64,000 bases of DNA, from the NCBI GenBank assembly GCA_900546265.1, contig URCA01000017.1, positions 1 through 64,000 of the forward strand. The letters run 5' to 3'. A program made the position numbers and the translations under genes. Origin of the DNA: an uncultured Oscillospiraceae bacterium (GTDB lineage Bacteria; Bacillota; Clostridia; Oscillospirales; Acutalibacteraceae). The notes beneath the pieces were generated by a model. That model did no database searches, had not been told where the DNA came from, and worked only from the letters and a program-made list of their open reading frames with translations. Positions within the stretch are counted from its first letter, which is position 1, and the number at the start of each line of letters is the position of its first letter. Shown piece by piece: positions 34,323 to 43,369 of the stretch.

Positions 34323-35017
34323 TTGAAAGCCTCCCTAAAATAAGCGTCCAGGGACATGCCCGACTTATCCCGGATATTGTCCGCGCTGTCCGCCACCAGC
34401 AGCTGGCCGTAGCTCATAATAATCACATCGTCGAAAATCCGCTCCACGTCGTACACCAGGTGGGTGGAGAGCATGACGGTGGCGTTCTCGCTGTAATTGC
34501 CCAGAATGATATCCAGGATGGAATCCCGCGCCGCCGGATCGATGCCGCTGAGTGGTTCGTCCAGGATGTACAGCTTGGCGGCCCGGGACATGACCAGAAT
34601 CAGCTGAAGCTTTTCCTGCATGCCCTTGGACATGGATTTCAGCTTCATCTTCTCATCCAGGCGGAAACGCTGCAGCATCTCAGCCGCCTTCTGCCGGTCG
34701 AAGTCCGCGTAAAAATCGCGGAACATATCCAGGGCGTCCTTGGCCCGCATCCAGTCGCTCAAATAGGTTTTCTCGGGCAGATAGGAAACGATGGACTTGG
34801 TATACACGCCCGGCGCCTGCCCGTCGATGGTCACGGTGCCCTGATAATCGCTGATGAGGCCCGTCAGGATTTTAAACAGGGTGGTTTTGCCGCATCCGTT
34901 GGGACCCATGACCCCCACGATCCGCCCGCTGTTCACCGTCAGGTTCAGCGACTGCAGCACCGGCCCGCGGCCGTAGGACTTGTTGAGATTCTCAATCGTA
35001 ACGAGTGCGCTGCTCAT
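34316..35017 (-). CDS. ABC transporter ATP-binding protein
   Basis: A 233-residue ATPase. Walker A GPNGCGKTT near residue 37, a Q-loop region, a short signature SKGMQEKLQLIL near residue 130 (SKGMQ in place of LSGGQ, usual for ABC-2 drug and ytr-type ATPases), and Walker B LYILDEPLSGID. ATG 35017 (MSSALVTIENL) is preferred. It partners the permease at 33501-34322. Confidence 0.92.
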   Translation of the reverse strand: MSSALVTIENLNKSYGRGPVLQSLNLTVNSGRIVGVMGPNGCGKTTLFKILTGLISDYQGTVTIDGQAPGVYTKSIVSYLPEKTYLSDWMRAKDALDMFRDFYADFDRQKAAEMLQRFRLDEKMKLKSMSKGMQEKLQLILVMSRAAKLYILDEPLSGIDPAARDSILDIILGNYSENATVMLSTHLVYDVERIFDDVIIMSYGQLLVADSADNIRDKSGMSLDAYFREAFKC

Positions 35018-35080
35018 TCTTGTCAACCCTTTCTTGCCGCCCTCCTCTGGCGCGACGCGCGTCGCGCCGGAAAAGCGGAG

Positions 35081-35452
35081 TTATCCCTGCAGGTACTGCC
35101 GCAGCTCCCGCAGGATGTCTTCGGTGGTTTTGTAGCCCATGTGCTCCATCTGCTCGACGAAGGCAGCCATGAGCTCTTCCCCCATCTGCCGGCGCGTCCG
35201 CTCTATCAAGGCCGCGTCCCGCGTGATATACCGGCCGGTGGTCCGCTCGCTGAACAGCAGGCCGTCCCGCTCCAGCTCGGACAGAGAGCGCTGCATGGTG
35301 TTGGGATTGACCCCGAACTCCACAGCCAACTCCCGCACGGCCGGTATACGCTCACCAGCCGCCCATTGCCCCGACAATATACGCAGCTTAATCTTATTCA
35401 TAATCTGTGTATATATCGGTGCGCCGGAATCGAACTGGTTATCTGCAAACAT
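35081..35452 (-). CDS. GntR family regulator, YtrA subfamily
   Basis: A 123-residue regulator with an N-terminal winged HTH (PIYTQIMNKIKLRILSGQWA, GERIPAVRELAVEFGVNPNT, MQRSLSELERDGLL) and only a short helical C-terminal dimerisation arm, which defines the YtrA subgroup. ATG 35452 has GGGAGG close upstream. It is the first gene of its ABC operon, and a perfect long dyad overlaps its promoter, so autorepression is expected. Confidence 0.92.
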   Translation of the reverse strand: MFADNQFDSGAPIYTQIMNKIKLRILSGQWAAGERIPAVRELAVEFGVNPNTMQRSLSELERDGLLFSERTTGRYITRDAALIERTRRQMGEELMAAFVEQMEHMGYKTTEDILRELRQYLQG

Positions 35453-35469
35453 CCGCACACCTCCCTTTC

Positions 35470-35524
35470 GTATTATTGTATTAAGCATCTAATACAATAA
35501 TACATCTCTTTTCCCATTTGTCAA
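35470..35524 (-). promoter_or_regulatory. GntR-operon promoter with a 14-bp-arm operator
   Basis: TTGACA (35524-35519), 16-base spacer, TATTAT (35502-35497). GTATTATTGTATTA (35470-35483) and TAATACAATAATAC (35490-35503) are perfect inverted arms with a six-base centre, and the upstream arm covers the -10 box. This is a strong candidate YtrA-type operator. Confidence 0.88.
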
Positions 35525-35549
35525 GGGCTTCATTGGAATTTAAGAATTG

Positions 35550-35581
35550 AAAAATCCGGAGCGCGAACGCTCCGGATTTTT
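35550..35581. terminator. Terminator after the CotH-like gene
   Basis: AAAAATCCGGAGCG and CGCTCCGGATTTTT with loop CGAA, a perfect stem with A/T runs at both ends. Confidence 0.9.
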
Positions 35582-38561
35582 ATCCCAATAAGGCTTCGAC
35601 CTGTTCGACGGAGAGCTTGAAGGGCTGGGCGTACCGGCTCTTGGCGCTTCCGCCGGTGCAGGAAAAGGTTTCGATGACATTCTGCCGGATTTGGGCGGTG
35701 CGTTTCTCGATAATACCCCGCAGGATCCGGCATTTGGCTTCCCAGGTGGCCATATTGCCCAGACCCGGCCACCGCTCAAAATGGGCGGGCATTTCGGCCC
35801 GGATTTCCGCCGCCATGGCGTCGTATACACTCAGCAGGCGCTCGGTGGAATAGGTGGTTTTCAGCCGTTTGCCGTAGGTGGAAAGGAACTTGTCTCGGAA
35901 GGCGGTATTGTGCATCAGGCCGCGCATGAGGTCGGTGCTGAACATATGACCTACGCCGTGGCCGTTCGGGTTGATGATTTCCTCCACCATGTTCCAGGTA
36001 TGGGTACTGGGCCAGAGGGCCCAGTCCTGATCAAACACGACCCAGCGCCATTTCGCGCCATCCACGCGTTCCCGGTAAAATTTGATATTGCCGGTATCGG
36101 TATTGCCGAAAAAGGAGATGGCGATCCAGTAGTCGATAAGCTCGTCCACATCCACCAGGGAGGCCACGTGGTCGTAATTCTCCTGTTTGGACAAATCGTG
36201 GGTCTTGACGTACTGCAGCAGCTCCTTATACGCGGTCAGGCTGCCGGACATGAGGATGCTTTCGCCCTTGATCATATCGATGGTATCCTCGTCCGCTCCG
36301 GTGCGGTTAGACACGTAGGATTCGCAGATCTTCTCCCTCAGATCGTACAGGCCGTAATATTCGCCGTTGATATACACGACCACCGGACGATAGTCCATGA
36401 AATCCACGTCGGCCTGGCCCTTAATCGTCCGGGCCACAAAGGCATCCCGCAGATGGGCGTGGGATCCGTCCTGCCCGGCGTTGCGCAGCACCAACTCGGA
36501 ATAGACGTTGGTGGCGGCGTCCTGCCCGAACAGGGGGTAGCAGAACTCCTTGGGGCCGTACCGATCCCGCAGGTTGATGGACAGGCTTTTCTGATCCATC
36601 GCGCGGCTGTACTGCCCGAACACCTTGACGCCCGCGTTGAATTCCAGCTGGGCCACGCCGTTTTCGTCCACATATTCGAAATGGACCGGCCGCTCCCAGT
36701 CCTTCCAAAAGTTCGCGCCGGTGTGTGGGAATGTGTCGGTATAGCCGGGACCCTTTTCGAGGATGCCGGTGTTATAGTCGAAGAGATTGGCCGGATCGGT
36801 GGACAAGAAGATGACCGGCATGGCGTGCCGGCGGCCCACCAGGTAGCTGCCCGCGCTGTCCTCGGAGGGGAGGCGGCCGTCCATAAAGGCCCGGGCCCGG
36901 ATGGTTATATTCTTGGACACGGCGATTTCCCCCTGATACACAGGAGAGCTCGCCGTGGGTGCGCTGCCATCGGTGGTGTAGCGGATGGTGGCACCGGGGC
37001 AGGTGATGGACACCTTGCCGCCGCCCTCCAGATACCCGCTGGACACGGAGAACACCGGCGTGGGCGCGGGACCCTTCAGGCCGGCGGCGGGGTTGGCCGC
37101 GCCGGGGGTGGGCTTATCGAAATAGTACACCTGCGGGTCGGCGTCCGACACCCTGCCGCTGGACTGGGCGTCGTCCAGGCGGCCGGACTGCACATCGTCC
37201 ACCACCCGGCCGTCCGGCGCGAGGAGATAGAGATGCTCCCCGTACCGGCCCAGGCCCATGGCGATGAAAATCTCCTTGGTGCGGGTATTGTAGCTATCCG
37301 TGTCGCCGCAGAAAACGAGCTTGTATTCCCCCGGCGCCAGTTGGACGTTGGGAAGGGTTTTGTATGCGGCGGGATCCTCCTTTTTAGAAAGCCTGTAGCC
37401 GTTCAGGCTTACAGGCTTGTCTGTGGGGTTATGTAGTTCGATATAGTCGTAATACTGGCCGTTGGCTGCCTTGACGCCCGTGCGGTTGACCGCCGCCACC
37501 TCGGAAATAACGGCCTCCTTATTTTTTGGATACCGGGCGCTGTCGATGGAATCGAAGCTCTGGGTATCGTTGGCCTTGCCGGGGGTGGGCTTGGGATAGA
37601 ACACCCATTTCCCCGCGTCCTGCGCCGAACGGCCGCAGGACAGATTCGAGGTCAGGTCGTTGACGGTGCAGTCGTCCACCTTTTTGCCGTCGGCCGCGTA
37701 GAGCGTCAGGCTGGGCTCCTTGCCGGACAGGACGAAATCCGCGTGGAGGGGACCGCCGGCGGCATAGGTTTTGGTTTTGCCCGACAGGTAGATCACCTGA
37801 TAGCCGCCCGCCGGGATGGTGACGGCGGGGAATGTCCATTTATCGGTTTTCGCCGGGTCGTCCGACAGGGTGAAGGAGGCCAGGGACAGCTCCTTATCCC
37901 CGTAGTTATACAGCTCCACCCAGGCGGTGAACTCCCCGTCCTCGTCGGCGAGAGTGACGCTGCCCTTGGTGGCGTACTCATTCAGGCGCACCTTCGCGTC
38001 GGCGGCCGCCACCCCGTCGCCGCGCACGGCGGGGGTGTAGGTTTCCGCATTGGCGGCGCCGGGCGTGGGCTGCTTGAAGTAGACGGTTTTGCCCTGTGCG
38101 TCGGGGCCGCAGGTGGTATTGTCCGGCAGATCCCGCACCTCCACGCGGCTGATCTCCCGGCTATGGGGATCGTAGAGAACAATATCTTCTTTTTGGGAAT
38201 TGATGCTGAAAGGCATATGAACGACCCGGTTCTCCGCGTCCACCCGCTCCGTGCCGGAAGCGAAGACCACCAGATAGTCCCCGGCCCCTATCTCCATCTC
38301 AGGGAAGACAAATTTGCCCTTTTTCCGGCTGTCGTCGGTCAGGGAATAGCCCTTCAGGTTAACGGCTTTATCCGTGGGGTTATGCAGCTCGATCCAGTCG
38401 GGGTAATTTCCCTCGTCGTCCGCGAGCGCGCCGTTATTCTTGGCCATCACCTCGGAGATGATCAGGCCGTCCGAGGCCGCGCCGCCCGGCGCGCAGGCGG
38501 AAAGAATCAGCGTTATGAAAAGCAGCAGGGCCGTCGGCAGAACCCAGCGTTTATCGATCAT
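35580..38561 (-). CDS. Secreted lipoprotein with lamin-tail repeats, chitobiase-like domain and CotH kinase domain
   Basis: A 993-residue surface protein. The lipobox is LILSACAPGG (Cys near residue 23). Three lamin-tail domains follow (about 30-160, 185-325, 345-490), each with the DWIELHNPTDKAV- or YIELHNPTDKPV-type core. A chitobiase/hexosaminidase C-terminal-like segment (TIRYTTDGSAPTASSPVY) lies near 525-575. The CotH domain (about 580-940) shows DGSHAHLRDAF, GLYDLREKI and VVFDQDWALW, matching the CotH kinase family, which phosphorylates proteins. This architecture is frequent in cellulolytic and gut Clostridia. Target unknown. It is a monocistron. Confidence 0.9.
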   Translation of the reverse strand: MIDKRWVLPTALLLFITLILSACAPGGAASDGLIISEVMAKNNGALADDEGNYPDWIELHNPTDKAVNLKGYSLTDDSRKKGKFVFPEMEIGAGDYLVVFASGTERVDAENRVVHMPFSINSQKEDIVLYDPHSREISRVEVRDLPDNTTCGPDAQGKTVYFKQPTPGAANAETYTPAVRGDGVAAADAKVRLNEYATKGSVTLADEDGEFTAWVELYNYGDKELSLASFTLSDDPAKTDKWTFPAVTIPAGGYQVIYLSGKTKTYAAGGPLHADFVLSGKEPSLTLYAADGKKVDDCTVNDLTSNLSCGRSAQDAGKWVFYPKPTPGKANDTQSFDSIDSARYPKNKEAVISEVAAVNRTGVKAANGQYYDYIELHNPTDKPVSLNGYRLSKKEDPAAYKTLPNVQLAPGEYKLVFCGDTDSYNTRTKEIFIAMGLGRYGEHLYLLAPDGRVVDDVQSGRLDDAQSSGRVSDADPQVYYFDKPTPGAANPAAGLKGPAPTPVFSVSSGYLEGGGKVSITCPGATIRYTTDGSAPTASSPVYQGEIAVSKNITIRARAFMDGRLPSEDSAGSYLVGRRHAMPVIFLSTDPANLFDYNTGILEKGPGYTDTFPHTGANFWKDWERPVHFEYVDENGVAQLEFNAGVKVFGQYSRAMDQKSLSINLRDRYGPKEFCYPLFGQDAATNVYSELVLRNAGQDGSHAHLRDAFVARTIKGQADVDFMDYRPVVVYINGEYYGLYDLREKICESYVSNRTGADEDTIDMIKGESILMSGSLTAYKELLQYVKTHDLSKQENYDHVASLVDVDELIDYWIAISFFGNTDTGNIKFYRERVDGAKWRWVVFDQDWALWPSTHTWNMVEEIINPNGHGVGHMFSTDLMRGLMHNTAFRDKFLSTYGKRLKTTYSTERLLSVYDAMAAEIRAEMPAHFERWPGLGNMATWEAKCRILRGIIEKRTAQIRQNVIETFSCTGGSAKSRYAQPFKLSVEQVEALLG

Positions 38562-38667
38562 GGATTCACACTTCCTCGCTTTTTCGACATACCTTCATTA
38601 TACCAGAGCAGGGGGCCGGGCACAAGGTGCCTCGGCAAGTTTTACAACCCGTTGGCAAACGTAAAGA

Positions 38668-38706
38668 AGATGAGGCAGCCCGCGGCGGGACGTGAGCTGC
38701 CTCAGG
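38668..38706 (-). terminator. Stem-loop downstream of feoB
   Basis: GAGGCAGC and GCTGCCTC pair across a 16-base GC-rich loop, followed on the minus strand by ATCTTCTTT. A weak T-run makes this a moderate terminator call. Confidence 0.6.
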
Positions 38707-38710
38707 GAAT

Positions 38711-40855
38711 TTACGCCAGGCCCAGCAGGCGGGCGCCGTTTGCCACCAGCAGGCAGACGAGCATGCCGATGACGGTGGGGACGGCAAAGGAAACCGCCGT
38801 CCACTTGAGGCTTTGGGTTTCCTTATGAATGGTCATGCAGGTGGTGGAGCAGGGCCAGTGCATCAGGGAGAAGAGCATGGTGCACACGGCGGTCAGCCAG
38901 GTCCAGCCGTTATTGGTCAGCAGGGTGTGCAACTCGTTAAGATTGCTCATGTCGGTAAGGCTCCCCTGGGCCATGTAGGCCATGATGATGATGGGGATGA
39001 CGATCTCATTGGCCGGAAAGCCGAGGATGAAGGCCATCAGAATGGTGCCGTCCAGGCCCAGCAGGCGGCCAAAGGGATCGAGAAACTGGGAGCAATGGGC
39101 CAAGAGGCTCATATCCCCCACCGTCACGTTGGCCATCACCCAGATAATCAGTCCCGCCGGCGCGGCCACCGCCGCGGCCCGGCCCAGCACGAACAGCGTG
39201 CGGTCGAAGATGGAGCGGACGATGACCTTTCCCACCTGGGGCGTCCGGTAGGGCGGCAGCTCCAGCGTGAAGGAGGAGGGCACCCCCTTGAGAATGGTTT
39301 TAGACAGCAGACGGGAGACCAGCAGGGTCATGCCCACGCCCAGCAGGATGACCAGGGTCAGCCCCAGGGCCGAGAGGAAGGAGGAGGCGAAGCCGCCCGC
39401 CGTGCCCACAAAGAACATGGTGATGATGGCGATCAGGGTGGGAAACCGGCCGTTGCAGGGGACGAAGTTGTTGGTTATAGTGGCGATGAGCCGCTCTCTC
39501 GGAGAATCGATGATGCGGCAGCCCACCACGCCGGCGGCGTTGCAGCCGAAGCCCATGCACATGGTCAGCGCCTGTTTGCCGCAGGCGCAGGCCTTTTTGA
39601 AGTATTTATCCAGGTTGAAGGCGATACGGGGCAGGTAGCCGAAATCCTCCAGCAGGGTGAACAGGGGAAAGAAAATTGCCATGGGCGGCAGCATCACCGA
39701 CACCACCCAGGCCAGCACCCGGTAGACGCCCAGAACCAGGGCCCCATGGAGCCAGGCGGGGGCGTGCATCCAGGTGAAGAAGTCGGTCAGCCGATCCTGA
39801 ACCCAGAACAGGCCGTCCGCCAGCCACTGGGAGGGATAGTTGGCGCCGGTAATGGTCAGCCAAAACACCACCAGCAGCAGCGCGAGCATAATAGGAAAGC
39901 CGGTGCGCTTACTGGTCAGGATGCGATCCAGCTTCCGATCCCGCGCGTTGTAGCAGGCCCGGTCGCAGAACACGGCGTCGGAGCACATTTCCTCCGCCCG
40001 CAGCACGATGCAGGACACCAGCACATCCTTAAAGCGTTCCACCGACAGGCCCGCATCCGCCATGTGCTGCTTCGCCAACAGGACGGCGTCCGGCAGGCCG
40101 GGGATTTCCATCAGCTCTTGGCCGACATACTCGCCGACGGCATGCAGCAGGGTATCGTCCCCTTCCAGCAGCTTGAGCGCCACCCACCGGCTGTTCAGGC
40201 GGCCGGCCAGAGGCCCCTCCAGCAGCGGCTCCAGCTCTGCAATGGCGGCTTCGATAGGCTTGGTATAGCGGATTTTCGTGGGGTGCGTTTTCTCCCCGGC
40301 GACCACCCGCGCCGCCGTGTCCATCAGCTCATCCAGCCCTTTCCGGCTGCGGGCGCTGGCGCCCACCACCGGCACGCCGAGATTCTCGGCCAGCTGGTCA
40401 AAATCAATGCGGATATTCTTTTTCTTGGCCTCGTCCATCAGGTTGACGCAGACCACCACCCGGTCGGTGATCTCCATGGTTTGCAGCACCAGGTTCAGGT
40501 TGCGCTCCAGGCAGGTGGCGTCGCAGACCACCACGACGCCGTCCGCCCCGCCGAAGCAGATAAAATCCCGGGCCACCTCTTCCTCCGCGGAATGCGCCAT
40601 GAGGGAATATGTACCGGGGATATCCACCAAAATGGTGTGCATCCCCTTATGGGTGTAGTGCCCCTGGGCGTTGGTAACGGTTTTTCCCGGCCAATTGCCG
40701 GTATGTTGATTCAGGCCGGTCAGCTCGTTGAACACGGTGCTTTTCCCCACGTTGGGGTTGCCCGCCAGGGCGATGACCTTATCGCCGTCCTCCCGCTGGA
40801 TGAAAAGCCCTTTATCCGCCGCGCCCCGGCCGGTGGAACCCGCTGTTAATCCCAT
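38711..40855 (-). CDS. feoB: Ferrous iron transport protein B
   Basis: A 714-residue Fe(II) transporter. The N-terminal G domain has G1 GNPNVGKST (near residue 33), G3 DIPGTYSL and G4 NLMDEA. A helical GDI-like region leads to the membrane part with two Gate motifs (LPPMAIFFPLFTLLEDFGYL and the C-terminal FPANEIVIPIIIM region). Residues 1-26 form an extension ahead of the G domain. It follows feoA by 21 bases. Confidence 0.95.
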   Translation of the reverse strand: MGLTAGSTGRGAADKGLFIQREDGDKVIALAGNPNVGKSTVFNELTGLNQHTGNWPGKTVTNAQGHYTHKGMHTILVDIPGTYSLMAHSAEEEVARDFICFGGADGVVVVCDATCLERNLNLVLQTMEITDRVVVCVNLMDEAKKKNIRIDFDQLAENLGVPVVGASARSRKGLDELMDTAARVVAGEKTHPTKIRYTKPIEAAIAELEPLLEGPLAGRLNSRWVALKLLEGDDTLLHAVGEYVGQELMEIPGLPDAVLLAKQHMADAGLSVERFKDVLVSCIVLRAEEMCSDAVFCDRACYNARDRKLDRILTSKRTGFPIMLALLLVVFWLTITGANYPSQWLADGLFWVQDRLTDFFTWMHAPAWLHGALVLGVYRVLAWVVSVMLPPMAIFFPLFTLLEDFGYLPRIAFNLDKYFKKACACGKQALTMCMGFGCNAAGVVGCRIIDSPRERLIATITNNFVPCNGRFPTLIAIITMFFVGTAGGFASSFLSALGLTLVILLGVGMTLLVSRLLSKTILKGVPSSFTLELPPYRTPQVGKVIVRSIFDRTLFVLGRAAAVAAPAGLIIWVMANVTVGDMSLLAHCSQFLDPFGRLLGLDGTILMAFILGFPANEIVIPIIIMAYMAQGSLTDMSNLNELHTLLTNNGWTWLTAVCTMLFSLMHWPCSTTCMTIHKETQSLKWTAVSFAVPTVIGMLVCLLVANGARLLGLA

Positions 40856-40876
40856 CTCCCATCCTCCTCGCTCAAG

Positions 40877-41116
40877 CTAATTCAGCAGGCCTTCGACGAC
40901 GATCTGGGAGGAATCCTCCGACCGGATGGCAATAACCGCCCCCCGGATCAGATACGCCACCGGATCGCCCGCCGGGCTTTTCTGCAGGCAGGACACGTCT
41001 GTGCCTTCCACCAGCCCGATATCCAGCAGGCGGCGGCGGATGCTGCCGGTGGCCAGCAGTTCGTCCACCCGGACGGTCTGCCCCTCGGCCACGTGGTTCA
41101 GCGACATTTTACTCAT
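40877..41116 (-). CDS. feoA: Ferrous iron transport protein A
   Basis: A 79-residue SH3-like protein that supports FeoB. The pattern RRRLLDIGLVEGTDVSCLQ and GDPVAYLIRGAVIAIR is typical. ATG 41116 with AGGAGA about 9 bases upstream. Divergent from a DtxR/MntR gene, which suggests metal control. Confidence 0.92.
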   Translation of the reverse strand: MSKMSLNHVAEGQTVRVDELLATGSIRRRLLDIGLVEGTDVSCLQKSPAGDPVAYLIRGAVIAIRSEDSSQIVVEGLLN

Positions 41117-41145
41117 AAAACTCGTCTCCTAATAATAAGTATAAA

Positions 41146-41222
41146 CAGGAAACAGTGTTGGGCGCGGGAAACTCTTTTTCCCGGAAAGCATCTGTGTTTC
41201 CAGATGCAAAACTTGTTTCCTG
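41146..41222. promoter_or_regulatory. Nested inverted repeats between feoA and the metal regulator
   Basis: CAGGAAACA (41146-41154) pairs with TGTTTCCTG (41214-41222). Inside lie CGGGAAA/TTTCCCG (41165-41171, 41177-41183) and GCATCTG/CAGATGC (41188-41194, 41201-41207). Together they can fold as a three-way junction or supply paired operator sites. The feoA -10 (TATACT on the minus strand, about 41138-41143) abuts the outer left arm. Confidence 0.6.
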
Positions 41223-41275
41223 CTACCAACTTATGCAGGTATGTCCGGGTGGGTGACAGATAAGGAGACGATTTT

Positions 41276-41710
41276 TTGAACGGAGACAAGGGATTTTATA
41301 CGCAGATGGGCTACCGGCTGCAGAACGCCGGCGGGCTGACCGACACCATGGAGGATTATCTGGAAATGATCGCGCGCTGCGCGGGGGAAGCCGGCTATGT
41401 CCGGATAAACCAGCTGGCGGAAAGGCTGCATGTCCGGCCATCCTCCGCCTCCAAGATGGTGGGAAAGCTCAAGGAGCTGGGTTTGCTGGATTTTGAAAAA
41501 TACGGGTTAATCAGCATGACGGAGGAGGGGCGGGCCGTCGGGCAGGCCCTGCTGCGCCGCCACGACATTCTGCACCGCTTTTTCTGCCTGCTCAATCAGT
41601 CCGTCGACGAGCTGGAGCAGGTGGAACGGGTGGAGCATTTCATCCATCCCGACACGCTGGATCACCTGGAAGCCCTCACCCTGCGGCTGGAAGCGGAGAT
41701 CCAGGCATAA
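41276..41710 (+). CDS. DtxR/MntR family metal-dependent regulator
   Basis: A 144-residue regulator. An N-terminal winged HTH (INQLAERLHVRPSSASKMVG, then KLKELGLLDFEKYG) leads to a metal-binding dimerisation domain with the HDILHRFFCLL and VEHFIHPDTLDHLEAL helices, which contain the expected His and Glu ligands. No SH3 domain, so closer to MntR/IdeR-short types. TTG start with AAGGAG eight bases upstream. Divergent from feoAB, which it probably represses when metal is plentiful. Confidence 0.9.
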   Translation: MNGDKGFYTQMGYRLQNAGGLTDTMEDYLEMIARCAGEAGYVRINQLAERLHVRPSSASKMVGKLKELGLLDFEKYGLISMTEEGRAVGQALLRRHDILHRFFCLLNQSVDELEQVERVEHFIHPDTLDHLEALTLRLEAEIQA

Positions 41711-41748
41711 AAAAACGCCGGGAGACCCAAACGGCTCTCCCGGCGGGG
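41710..41748 (-). terminator. Terminator of ilvA-ridA
   Basis: On the minus strand CGCCGGGAGA and TCTCCCGGCG pair across a nine-base loop, followed by seven T. It could also act on the convergent metal-regulator transcript. Confidence 0.85.
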
Positions 41749-41761
41749 AAATATCCAGCTG

Positions 41762-42133
41762 TCAGACGGCGGCGATGAGCTCTACTTCCACCAGCACGTT
41801 TTTGGGCAGCTGTTTGGCCGCCACGCAGGAGCGGGCGGGCTTGCTGACAAAATAGGCGCCGTAAATGGCGTTGAACGCGGCGAAATCCGCCATATCGCTG
41901 AGGAAACAGGTGGTTTTGATCACGCTGTCGAAGGAAGCGCCCGCCTCCTCCAGCAGGGCCGCCAGGTTCTGCATCACCTGCTCGGTCTGGCCCTCAATGG
42001 TGTCCGCCTCCACCTGGCCGGAGGCCGGGTTGATGGCAATCTGGCCGGAGGTGAACAGCAGACCGCCGTGGACGATCGCCTGGGAATAGGGGCCGATGGC
42101 CTCGGGGGCTTTCGCGGTATGAATGGTTTTCAT
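41762..42133 (-). CDS. ridA: RidA family enamine/imine deaminase
   Basis: A 123-residue protein that hydrolyses reactive enamine/imine intermediates released by PLP dehydratases. GPYSQAIVHGGLLFTSGQIA near residue 15 and the conserved Arg in PARSCVAAKQLP near residue 104 are present, with the terminal Glu in VEVELIAAV. Its ATG overlaps the ilvA stop as ATGA, so the two are coupled. That fits its known role of clearing 2-aminocrotonate made by threonine dehydratase. Confidence 0.95.
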   Translation of the reverse strand: MKTIHTAKAPEAIGPYSQAIVHGGLLFTSGQIAINPASGQVEADTIEGQTEQVMQNLAALLEEAGASFDSVIKTTCFLSDMADFAAFNAIYGAYFVSKPARSCVAAKQLPKNVLVEVELIAAV

Positions 42134-43344
42134 CAGTAGGTTCTCTCCTTTACGATTAAGGTATAGCCCGCGTCGACGAGCGCCTTTTTAATTTGCTCCA
42201 CGTGGGCGTGATCCCGGGTTTCCAGCACGAGCCGGAGGTAACAGGCGTTGATGTCGGTATCCAAATCCGCCCGATCGTGGTAGACCGAGACCACGTTGCC
42301 GCCCTCCCGGGCGATGATCTCCGACACGCCGCTGAGCTGGCCCGGCTTGTCGGCCAATTCGATGGTGATGTCCGCCGACCGGCCCGCCTTGAGCAGGCCG
42401 CGGCTGATGACCCGGGACAGGATGGTCACGTCGATGTTGCCGCCGGACACCAGGCAGACCACGTTGCGGCCCTCCACCGGGATTTTATTGAACAGCACCG
42501 CTGCCACCGAAACGGCCCCCGCCCCTTCGGCGATCAGCTTCTGCTGTTCGATCAGGGTCAGGATGGCGGTGGAAATTTCGTCGTCGGTCACGGTGACGAT
42601 TTCATCCACGTATTTCTCGCACAGCTCATAGGTCAAATCGCCCGGCGTTTTGACCGCGATGCCGTCCGCGATGGTGGACACCTGGGACAGGGTTTCCTTC
42701 TGGTGCTTTTGCAGCGCGTTGACCATGGAGGCCGCGCCGCAGGCCTGTACGCCGTACACCTTGACGTGCGGGTTCAGGGATTTGATGGCGAAGGCCACGC
42801 CGGCAATCAGGCCGCCGCCGCCCACCGGCACCACCACCGCGTCCACCTCGGGCAGCTGATCGAGCAGCTCTAAGCCGATAGTGCCCTGCCCGGCGATGAC
42901 GTTCTCATCGTCAAAGGGGTGGATGAAGGTATACCCCTTCTCATCCCTGAGCTGCAGCGCCCGATCGTAGGCATCGTCGTACACCCCGTGGACGAGCTCC
43001 ACCTTCGCGCCGTATTTTTTGGTGGCCTCCACCTTGGAGATGGGCGCGCCATCGGGCAGACAGATGATGGATTTGATCCCGTTCTTGGTGGCGGCGAGGG
43101 CTACGCCCTGGGCATGGTTGCCCGCCGAGCAGGCGATAACGCCATGGGATTTCTCCTCGTCGGTCAATTGGGAAATCTTATAGTAGGATCCGCGCACCTT
43201 GAAGGAGCCGGTCACCTGCAGATTTTCCGTCTTCAGGTACACCTTGCCGCTGGGATTAATGTTGGGCGCGTGTATCAGGTCGGTCATGCGGATGACGTTT
43301 TTGAGCACATACGACGCATGATACACCTTATCCAGAGTCAGCAT
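42133..43344 (-). CDS. ilvA: Threonine ammonia-lyase with C-terminal ACT domain
   Basis: A 403-residue PLP enzyme that deaminates threonine to 2-oxobutanoate, the entry to isoleucine. The PLP-lysine motif is LQVTGSFKVRGSYYKI (Lys near residue 50), followed by ACSAGNHAQGVA and VPVGGGGLIAG. A single ACT-like domain (about 325-400) replaces the two of long biosynthetic IlvA, as in the shorter TdcB/IlvA-type enzymes. ATG 43344 fits the GAGG site better than ATG 43350. A T-box with an Ile specifier upstream argues for a biosynthetic role. Confidence 0.92.
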   Translation of the reverse strand: MLTLDKVYHASYVLKNVIRMTDLIHAPNINPSGKVYLKTENLQVTGSFKVRGSYYKISQLTDEEKSHGVIACSAGNHAQGVALAATKNGIKSIICLPDGAPISKVEATKKYGAKVELVHGVYDDAYDRALQLRDEKGYTFIHPFDDENVIAGQGTIGLELLDQLPEVDAVVVPVGGGGLIAGVAFAIKSLNPHVKVYGVQACGAASMVNALQKHQKETLSQVSTIADGIAVKTPGDLTYELCEKYVDEIVTVTDDEISTAILTLIEQQKLIAEGAGAVSVAAVLFNKIPVEGRNVVCLVSGGNIDVTILSRVISRGLLKAGRSADITIELADKPGQLSGVSEIIAREGGNVVSVYHDRADLDTDINACYLRLVLETRDHAHVEQIKKALVDAGYTLIVKERTY

Positions 43345-43369
43345 AGCCATGGCCTCTTTCCTGTAATAT

